Part shown: in pieces, positions 58,472 to 64,000 of the stretch
Numbering within the stretch: the stretch's first letter is position 1
Layout: every line of letters begins with the position of its first letter
DNA from: Rothia sp. HMSC078H08
GTDB lineage: Bacteria; Actinomycetota; Actinomycetes; Actinomycetales; Micrococcaceae
Reading direction: 5' to 3'
Assembly: GCF_001808955.1 (NCBI RefSeq)
Contig: NZ_KV795257.1
Coordinates: 216,962 to 280,961 of the forward strand
DNA length: 64,000 nucleotides
Made by a program: the position numbers and the translations under genes
The notes under the pieces: generated by a model
Told to the model about the DNA's origin: nothing
Seen by the model: the letters and a program-made list of their open reading frames with translations, nothing else
Databases searched by the model: none

Positions 58472-61141
58472 CTATGCTGCCGGGACCGGGTTGAGGTCAC
58501 TGGGCTTACCCACGGGAATCTTGGCACCGGTCAGCAGGACAGTGTCGGACTCGCCAGCTTCTGCCGCCGCAATCTCCTCGGGGGTTGCGGGGCGAATCTG
58601 CTCGCGCTCCAGCACGTACAGGTGCGAACCTTCGTCGCTGCCGTTGGGCTCGTTGATGAAGGCACGGAAGCGGCGCAGGCGGCGCTCGTCGCGCAGGGTT
58701 GCTGCCCACTCGTCCTCGTAGGAGTCAACGTGACGCTGCATGTCGCGCTCCAGGTCCTCGCACACGCCCAGGGAGTCCTCAATGAGGACGGACTGCAGGT
58801 GTGCCAGACCGTCGCCGTGCTCCTCATCCAGATCCTCAAGCCAGCGAGCGGTACGCTGCAGCTTGTCTGCGGTACGGATGTAGTACATCAGGTAGCGGTC
58901 AATGTAGCGGATGATGTCCTCGCTGGAAGCATCCTTGACGAAGAGGCGACCGTGAGCGGGGTTCGCACCACCGTTACCGCCCAGGTACAGGTTCCAGCCG
59001 TTGGTGGTTGCAATCAGACCAACGTCCTTGCCCTGTGCCTCGGCACATTCACGGTTACAACCGGAAACACCGAACTTGAACTTGTGCGGGGAACGCAGAC
59101 CGCGGTAACGGTTCTCCAGCTGGACTGCCATGCCGGTAGAGTCCTGAACACCGAAGCGGCACCAGGTCGAACCCATGCAGGACTTCACGTTACGCAGGGA
59201 CTTACCGTATGCCTGACCGGACTCGAAGCCAGCGTCCACCAGGCGCTCCCAAATGTAGGGCAGCTGCTCCAGGCGAGCACCGAACATACCGATACGCTGT
59301 GCACCGGTGATCTTCACGTACAGACCGAACTCTTCAGCGACCTCTGCGATGACGCCCAGCTTCTTAGCGGGAATCTCACCTGCGGGAATACGCGGAACGA
59401 CGGAGTAGGTACCGTTCTTCTGCATGTTCGCCAGCGCACGGTCGTTGGTCTCCTGAATACCACCGCGGCCTGCGTCCAGGACGTAGGAGTTGCGGAAGGA
59501 GGAGAGAATCGACGCAACGGTCGGCTTACAGATTGCACAGCCGTCGCCGCCGCGGCCGAAGCGTGCCAGCACGGAGTCGAAGTCATCCAGGCTGGTCAGG
59601 CGTACAGCCTCAGCCAGCTCTGCACGGGAGAAGTCGAAGTGCTCACACAGTGCCTTGGAGACGGTCAGACCCATCTTCTTCATCTGCTGTTCCAGAGTCT
59701 TCTGCAGCATCGGAACACAGGAACCACACTGGGTACCCGCGGTGGTGCAGGACTTCAGGGATGCAACATCGTGGTTGCCGTCAACGATAGCCTCGCGGAC
59801 AGCACCGAAGCTGATGTTGTTGCAGGAACACAGGATTGCGTCGTCGGGCAGTTCGGTGTCGGGGATGCCGTCGCCGCCGCCAGCTGCGGTCAGGTAAACG
59901 TTCGGTTCAGCGGGCAGTTCGCGGCCGAGCAGGGGCTTAAGGGAGTCGAAGGGAGCGGTGTCACCGACGAACACGCCACCGAGCAGGGTCTTTGCGTCGC
60001 CGCTAGTCACGATCTTCTGGTACATGCCGCGTGCGGGGTCTGCGAACAGAACCTCGAGGCAACCCTCGGTGGTGCCGCGGCGGTCACCGAAGCCAGCGAC
60101 CTGAACGCCGGAGAACTTCAACTTGGTTGCGATGTCGAACTCTTCAACCTGAGCTTCTTCGTTGTCGTTGAGCAGGTTAGCTGCCACAGCGTCAGCCATA
60201 GCGTTAGCCGGTGCGACCAGACCCCAGGTGCGGCCCAGTACGCAGGCGACCTCACCGATAGCCCAAATGTGCTCGTCGGAGGAGTGGCATGCGTCGTTGA
60301 CGAGAATACCGCCGCGCTCGCCCAGTGCCAGGTCGGCGTCGCGTGCCAGCTCGTCGTTGGGGCGAATACCGGCACCGAAGACCACCATGTCGGCGGGCAG
60401 GGTGCGGATGTTTGCGTCCTCGGAGGGAGAGTCTGCGATGGAGACGGAGACGACGTTACCGTCGGCATCCTTGTTGATGCCGGAGATGAACACGCCGGTC
60501 TCAATATCAATGCCGGTTGCCTTGATCTGGGCGTTCACGGCGTAACCGCCGCCCTGGTCCACCTCAACGGAAAGCAGCCAGGGAGCCACATCCAGAATGG
60601 TGGGCTCTGCGCCCAGGTCCTTCAGACCCTCAGCTGCTTCGAGGCCGAGCAGACCGCCACCGACGACGATACCGCGGGGTGCGCGGCCCAGGGTGGACTG
60701 CAGACGGTTGACCTCGGAGACCATGTTCTTCACGTCGTCAATGGTGCGGAAGACGTGTGCGGCGTCCGAGTTAAGAATGGGGATACGAACCGCGCGGGAA
60801 CCGGTCGCGAAGACCAGCACGTCGTAGGGGTACTCGTTGCCCTCGGTGTCGGTGACGACGCGGCGGGTGCGGTCAAGCTTCTCTGCGTGGCAGTTGTTGA
60901 CCAGGTTGATGTTCTCTGCATTCCACAGTTCGGGGTCACCGAGGGTCAGGTCCTTCTCGGTGTCCTTGAAAATCTTCTCGATAGCAACGCGGTCGTAGGG
61001 GATGTAGGGCTCATCGTTGAGGACGGTGATGGTGTCCGCTGCGCGACCGGCAGCTTCAGCGCCTTCGTGGTACGCGCGTACAAAACGCCACGCAGCGGGG
61101 CCTGCGCCGACAACGAGAATGTTGCGGGGGGTGTGCGACAT
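58472..61141 (-). CDS. nirB: NADH-dependent nitrite reductase, large subunit
   Basis: 889 aa. N-terminal FAD/NAD reductase half (ILVVGAGPAAWRFVRAY; GIVVGGGLLGLEAAEGL), then the BFD-like [2Fe-2S] domain (CSCNNIS...CTTAGTQCGSC, about 435-470), then the sulfite/nitrite reductase domains with siroheme-[4Fe-4S] ligands (CMGSTWC ... GCNREC). Reduces nitrite to ammonium in the cytoplasm. ATG 61141 with AGGAAGGA upstream. It forms an operon with cobA and is divergent from nirD, whereas nirB and nirD usually are adjacent in the same direction. Confidence 0.97.
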   Translation of the reverse strand: MSHTPRNILVVGAGPAAWRFVRAYHEGAEAAGRAADTITVLNDEPYIPYDRVAIEKIFKDTEKDLTLGDPELWNAENINLVNNCHAEKLDRTRRVVTDTEGNEYPYDVLVFATGSRAVRIPILNSDAAHVFRTIDDVKNMVSEVNRLQSTLGRAPRGIVVGGGLLGLEAAEGLKDLGAEPTILDVAPWLLSVEVDQGGGYAVNAQIKATGIDIETGVFISGINKDADGNVVSVSIADSPSEDANIRTLPADMVVFGAGIRPNDELARDADLALGERGGILVNDACHSSDEHIWAIGEVACVLGRTWGLVAPANAMADAVAANLLNDNEEAQVEEFDIATKLKFSGVQVAGFGDRRGTTEGCLEVLFADPARGMYQKIVTSGDAKTLLGGVFVGDTAPFDSLKPLLGRELPAEPNVYLTAAGGGDGIPDTELPDDAILCSCNNISFGAVREAIVDGNHDVASLKSCTTAGTQCGSCVPMLQKTLEQQMKKMGLTVSKALCEHFDFSRAELAEAVRLTSLDDFDSVLARFGRGGDGCAICKPTVASILSSFRNSYVLDAGRGGIQETNDRALANMQKNGTYSVVPRIPAGEIPAKKLGVIAEVAEEFGLYVKITGAQRIGMFGARLEQLPYIWERLVDAGFESGQAYGKSLRNVKSCMGSTWCRFGVQDSTGMAVQLENRYRGLRSPHKFKFGVSGCNRECAEAQGKDVGLIATTNGWNLYLGGNGGANPAHGRLFVKDASSEDIIRYIDRYLMYYIRTADKLQRTARWLEDLDEEHGDGLAHLQSVLIEDSLGVCEDLERDMQRHVDSYEDEWAATLRDERRLRRFRAFINEPNGSDEGSHLYVLEREQIRPATPEEIAAAEAGESDTVLLTGAKIPVGKPSDLNPVPAA

Positions 61142-61686
61142 GGATTTTCCTTCCTAGTTGTAATGCAGGTAGTTCATGGCACTTATCTACCCTCAGTGTG
61201 CGACTGGATCGTGCCCCGCATTGGAACTCCTAGTTTCCGTACCGTTGGGCTCGTACCTGATGCGTACCGAGTAGTTGGAGCGCCCGCTTCTTTAGAATGC
61301 ATCTGAAAATTACGAAACATTTTTGTGTGGGATTATGTTGTTTTTTCCAGGCAGTCAAAAGGCGTTTTTAACTACGACTTTTATCGTACACTCTAGCGCG
61401 GGCTCGAAGCATCGAAAATCCGTATTTTTTGGGAAAATTTTCCAAAAAATCCGCGGAATACCGGGCTGAAATAGGGTATTCTTACCTTACCTAAACTTAA
61501 TTTAGGTAAGGCTAATCTATGAAATTTGAGATTGTCTTTTTAGGGTAAAAATAACCTTTAGCACCCTCCGCGTGCCCCATTTCCAAATGTGGGTTTCATA
61601 AGGTAAACTCCAAACAAAGAACACACGAACCGTTATTGTGTCCTGCACCCGCGCGGCGCAGACCACCGCTTCGAAAGGAAACCCCC
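61142..61686. promoter_or_regulatory. nirB-nirD divergent promoter region
   Basis: About 545 bp, AT-rich at its centre. It contains an AT-rich palindrome (61424-61450, arms ATTTTTTGG / CCAAAAAAT), a 25-bp motif shared with the 8.2-kb AT-rich stretch (61456-61480), and the iron box (61502-61520) inside a larger palindrome CCTTACCTAAA-CTTAA-TTTAGGTAAGG. No gene is supported in it. Confidence 0.7.
61502..61520 (+). promoter_or_regulatory. DtxR/IdeR iron box upstream of nirD
   Basis: TTAGGTAAGGCTAATCTAT matches the DtxR/IdeR consensus TTAGGTTAGGCTAACCTAA at 16 of 19 positions. It overlaps an 11-bp-arm palindrome, so two dimers could bind. It lies ~165 bp upstream of the nirD ATG and ~360 bp from nirB. 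Confidence 0.75.
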
Positions 61687-62013
61687 ATGGCTGAGAACTG
61701 GGTACGCATCTGCGCCGAATCTGACCTCGAAGAAAACTGGGGTGAAGTCGCCCTGGTCGACGGCTACCAGTACGCGATTTACAAGACCAAGCACGGCATC
61801 TTCGCCAGCGACCACCTCGACCCGCACAGCCAGGCACTGGTCCTCGCACGCGGCATCGTCGGCGAGAAGAACGGCAACCCCACCATCACCTCCCCCCTCT
61901 ACAAGGAGGTCTACGACCTGACCACCGGCGAGTGCGTCTCCGACCCCTCCTACTCCATCAAGGTCTACCCCGTAGAGGTCCGCGACGGCGACGTCTACCT
62001 CAAGACTGCCTAA
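61687..62013 (+). CDS. nirD: Nitrite reductase, small subunit
   Basis: About 108 aa NirD, a Rieske-like fold without the Fe-S ligands (no CxH...CxxH visible, as normal for NirD): WVRICAESDLEENWGEVALVDGYQYAIYKT, ASDHLDPHSQALVLARGIVG, SPLYKEVYDLTTGEC. Partner of NirB. ATG 61687 with GAAAGGA upstream; an in-frame GTG at 61636 lacks support. Transcribed away from nirB, with its own terminator. Confidence 0.95.
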   Translation: MAENWVRICAESDLEENWGEVALVDGYQYAIYKTKHGIFASDHLDPHSQALVLARGIVGEKNGNPTITSPLYKEVYDLTTGECVSDPSYSIKVYPVEVRDGDVYLKTA

Positions 62014-62040
62014 GCACTCAGCTACTTCAGCTACATACAA

Positions 62041-62072
62041 AAAACCTCGGGAGAATCACCTCCCGAGGTTTT
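62041..62072. terminator. Bidirectional terminator between nirD and cbiX
   Basis: AAAACCTCGGGA (62041-62052) pairs perfectly with TCCCGAGGTTTT (62061-62072), 8-nt loop, TTTTTT on the plus strand and TTTT on the minus strand. Confidence 0.92.
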
Positions 62073-62115
62073 TTGTATGTGCTTTTAGAAGCCCCAAACT
62101 AAATTGGGCGAACAG

Positions 62116-62856
62116 CTAGGCGGCGTCCAGCTGCGCAATAGCCGCATCCATGCGGTCAATAAAGCACTCCGCCACCACGGCAGCAGAAGCACCACCCTGC
62201 GCGTTCACCAGCGGCGCGGCAACCTTCACCGGCACACCGGTCGACTCAGCGTCACGGCGCATCTTACCGGAGAAGAAACCCTCCGCCAGCAGGTAGGTCG
62301 CAGCAAATTTAGGCTGATGCTCGGCAACAACCTCGTGGAACTTCGGATCAATCGCGGCAACGAAGCCGTGATGCACCGGAACGTGCAACTCCTCAGCCAG
62401 CAGCTCAGCCGCACGGCTCATATCCGCGCGACCATCTGCACGAGAAGAACCCGCAGCACCCTGAACCACAGGGCCATCGCCGGGAGTCCAGCCAATTTCC
62501 TCCAGGCGAGCGCGAGTCAGAGCGGCAAGGCGCGCATCCGGGCCCAGCGACTCACCAATGCTAATACGCTCAATACCGCTATTGCGTGCGGCACGGCGCA
62601 AATCCACCTGAGTGTGGAAGCCGGTCGACAGCAGAATCGGCACGATCACGCAGGGCTCATCATTGGGCAGGGAAGCTGCGGCATCATCAACGCTGGGAGA
62701 TTCCACATCCACATATGCGGCGTGGACACGGTACTCCACGCCGTCATTACGCTGGGCAAGCAGGAACTTGATCTGCTCACGAATCAGCGTGATAGCTTCA
62801 CGACCGGCGACCGAGTCAGTGCCGTGCGAAGTTGCGATTACATTCAGAATAGTCAT
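62116..62856 (-). CDS. Sirohydrochlorin chelatase-like protein (CbiX/SirB)
   Basis: About 246 aa, two tandem CbiX-type halves. Seen: the N-terminal ATSHGT with the metal-binding His, VDVESPSVDDA, VIVPILLSTGFHTQVDL with the second His, and in the C-terminal half HHGFVAAIDPKFHEVV and YLLAEGFFSGKM. Inserts Fe2+ into sirohydrochlorin to give siroheme, the NirB cofactor. ATG 62856 (MTILNVIATSHGT) is preferred over an upstream ATG at 62880. It converges on nirD. Confidence 0.93.
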   Translation of the reverse strand: MTILNVIATSHGTDSVAGREAITLIREQIKFLLAQRNDGVEYRVHAAYVDVESPSVDDAAASLPNDEPCVIVPILLSTGFHTQVDLRRAARNSGIERISIGESLGPDARLAALTRARLEEIGWTPGDGPVVQGAAGSSRADGRADMSRAAELLAEELHVPVHHGFVAAIDPKFHEVVAEHQPKFAATYLLAEGFFSGKMRRDAESTGVPVKVAAPLVNAQGGASAAVVAECFIDRMDAAIAQLDAA

Positions 62857-62875
62857 ATTTCCATTGTATGAAAGG

Positions 62876-62923
62876 AACACCCCGCTCCCCCACTCATGAA
62901 CACGAGTGGCGAAGCGGGGTGTT
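62876..62923 (-). terminator. Terminator of the surface-protein gene
   Basis: AACACCCCGCT (62876-62886) pairs with AGCGGGGTGTT (62913-62923), with CCACTC/GAGTGG pairing inside. It lies just after the stop codon of the leftward surface-protein gene. Confidence 0.75.
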
Positions 62924-62939
62924 GCACGAAGGCTAAATT

Positions 62940-64000
62940 TTAGCTCTTGCGGCGGCGAGCCACGACCAGTGCGGTACCCGCAGCCAGGGTGATAGCACCA
63001 GCTGCTGCGGCGAACATAGCGCCGGATGCGCCGGTCTGTGCCAGCTTCGAGGAGGAGCTACCGGAGGTCGAGGAACCACCTGCGGAAGAACCACCGTTAG
63101 AGGAGCCGCCATTGGAGCCGCTCACACCCAAGTTGTCGGAGGTGCCGGAACCTGCGTCAGAACCGCCGTTGGAGCCGCCCTTGTGGCCGGCTGCGTTCTG
63201 GTCGGCGGTGCTGCTCTCAGAAGCAGAAGCGCTCGCGGATGCAGACTCGCTCGCGGAAGCACTCGCGGACGCGGATGCACTCGCAGATGCAGACTCGCTA
63301 GCCGATGCGGTCACCGAAGCGCTACTGGAGCTGCTTGCGGAGCTCGATGCACTCGCAGAAGCGCTCGAAGAAGCAGACGCGCTAGCGGACGCCGATGCAG
63401 ACGCGCTCACCGAGGGGGTCACGGCGGGAATGCTCGGAACCGCGGTCGGGGAAGCGCTCACCGATGCGCTCGGAGTTGCAGAAGGTGCTACAGAAGGTGC
63501 CACGGATGCGGTCGGCAGAGACGGCGAGGTGGGCTCCTCCGAAGGCACTGCGGTGGGTTCTGCAGTCTTGGTGGGCTCAGCGGTTGCGGAAGGCTCCATA
63601 GTCGGCTCTGCAGAAGGTTCTGCGGTCACGCTAGGCTCTGCAGTTGCCGAGGGCTCGACGGTCGGCTCAGCAGTTGCAGAGGGAACCTCGGTCGGTGCCA
63701 CGGTCGGTTCTGCAGTCTTGCTAGGCTCTGCAGTCGGTGCCACGGTGGGCGCGACAGTCGGCTCAGCAGACTTAGTGGGCTCTGCGGTCGGTGCCTCGGT
63801 CGGAGCAACAGTCGGCTCCGCAGTGACGGTAGGCTCAGCAGAAGGCGCGGCAGTCGGCTCAGCAGTCGGTGCCACGGTCGGAGCTACGGTGGGAGCAACG
63901 GTCGGCTCAGGTGCCTTGGTCGGCTCGGGTGCCGGGGTCGGTGCCGAGTTCGCTGCCAGGCGGTTCAGCCACAGCTGATCCTCGTAGGTGTTCGGGTTCT
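62940..64000 (-). CDS. Repeat-rich cell-wall-anchored surface protein, 3' part
   Basis: Partial: the frame stays open to the window edge, where codons read NPNTYEDQLWLNRLAANSAP, so the N-terminus lies beyond 64000. The visible ~350 residues are: ~130 of Thr/Pro/Ala/Glu repeats (TAEPTVAPT, PSATAEPT variants), ~120 of Ser/Ala repeats (SASASAS), a Gly/Ser/Asn linker, then the sorting signal LAQTG followed by a hydrophobic helix and RRRKS. LAQTG is the LAXTG form used by class E sortases of high-GC actinobacteria. Probably a stalk presenting an N-terminal adhesive or enzymatic domain. The repeats are likely to vary in copy number. Confidence 0.85.
   Translation of the reverse strand, partial: NPNTYEDQLWLNRLAANSAPTPAPEPTKAPEPTVAPTVAPTVAPTAEPTAAPSAEPTVTAEPTVAPTEAPTAEPTKSAEPTVAPTVAPTAEPSKTAEPTVAPTEVPSATAEPTVEPSATAEPSVTAEPSAEPTMEPSATAEPTKTAEPTAVPSEEPTSPSLPTASVAPSVAPSATPSASVSASPTAVPSIPAVTPSVSASASASASASASSSASASASSSASSSSSASVTASASESASASASASASASASESASASASASESSTADQNAAGHKGGSNGGSDAGSGTSDNLGVSGSNGGSSNGGSSAGGSSTSGSSSSKLAQTGASGAMFAAAAGAITLAAGTALVVARRRKS

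Noticed and set aside
58322..61306. Open frame of ~994 codons on the plus strand opposite nirB and cobA
   Set aside because: It is antisense to clear nirB/cobA domains, its translation is a low-complexity product of GC-rich codon use, and it has no family motif.
63395..63978. Repeat array in the surface protein as a CRISPR
   Set aside because: The units are short, in-frame Thr/Pro/Glu and Ser/Ala codons without unique spacers; this is protein repeat DNA.

Overview
The window is high-GC actinobacterial DNA and most resembles the Micrococcaceae, probably the genus Rothia. The basis is the conserved block ileS-folC-(tenA, VKOR)-rne-rplU-rpmA-obgE-nadD-rsfS-tRNA-Ala, the uvrA/MBL-hydrolase pair, a class Ib nrdHIEF operon, frequent GTG and TTG starts with strong AGGAG sites, many Ser/Ala/Thr/Pro-rich lipoproteins and an LAXTG-type wall anchor. 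The genus call is an inference. Both window edges cut genes: a DASS transporter on the left and a surface protein on the right.

Layout. 1-6.7 kb: end of an anion/Na+ symporter, a GH1 6-phospho-beta-glucosidase, a GNAT protein and uvrA. 6.8-18.2 kb: an MBL hydrolase, an AT-rich gene-poor stretch (7.9-8.8 kb), formate-THF ligase, a zinc alcohol dehydrogenase, nrdHIEF with a tandem NrdR-box pair and two perfect DnaA boxes upstream, and an App1-type phosphatase. 18.3-21.2 kb: a NodB deacetylase lipoprotein, a DsbA/FrnE-like oxidoreductase and an excalibur-domain lipoprotein. 21.2-31.0 kb: a defence island, described below. 31.1-36.4 kb: a second NodB deacetylase, glutaminase-STAS, a CDF metal exporter, tRNA-Ala(GGC) and rsfS. 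36.4-53.6 kb: the housekeeping block from nadD to ileS, with a T-box leader before ileS. 55-57.3 kb: two tandem paralogous Tat-type lipoproteins. 57.6-62.9 kb: siroheme and nitrite reduction genes (cobA, nirB, nirD, cbiX), with nirB and nirD divergent around a DtxR/IdeR-like iron box. 62.9 kb to the end: a repeat-rich sortase substrate.

The most notable element is the 9.7-kb defence island. A minus-strand operon encodes a Z1-domain superfamily II helicase, a GHKL (MutL/MORC-like) ATPase and two proteins I do not recognise. It is divergent from a 5-methylcytosine methyltransferase and an NgoFVII-family (PLD-fold) endonuclease. The GHKL-Z1 combination with R-M genes has been predicted in the literature (Iyer, Abhiman and Aravind on MutL homologs in R-M systems). 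The role of the two extra proteins and the mechanism look open. The island is lower in GC by eye, lies between near-identical terminator-like direct repeats, and is bracketed at a distance by two inverted NodB paralogs.

Working together: nirB/nirD need siroheme, and cobA and cbiX supply two of its biosynthetic steps. nrdHIEF supplies dNTPs under probable NrdR and DnaA control. The rne-rplU-rpmA-obgE-rsfS block serves ribosome biogenesis and RNA decay.
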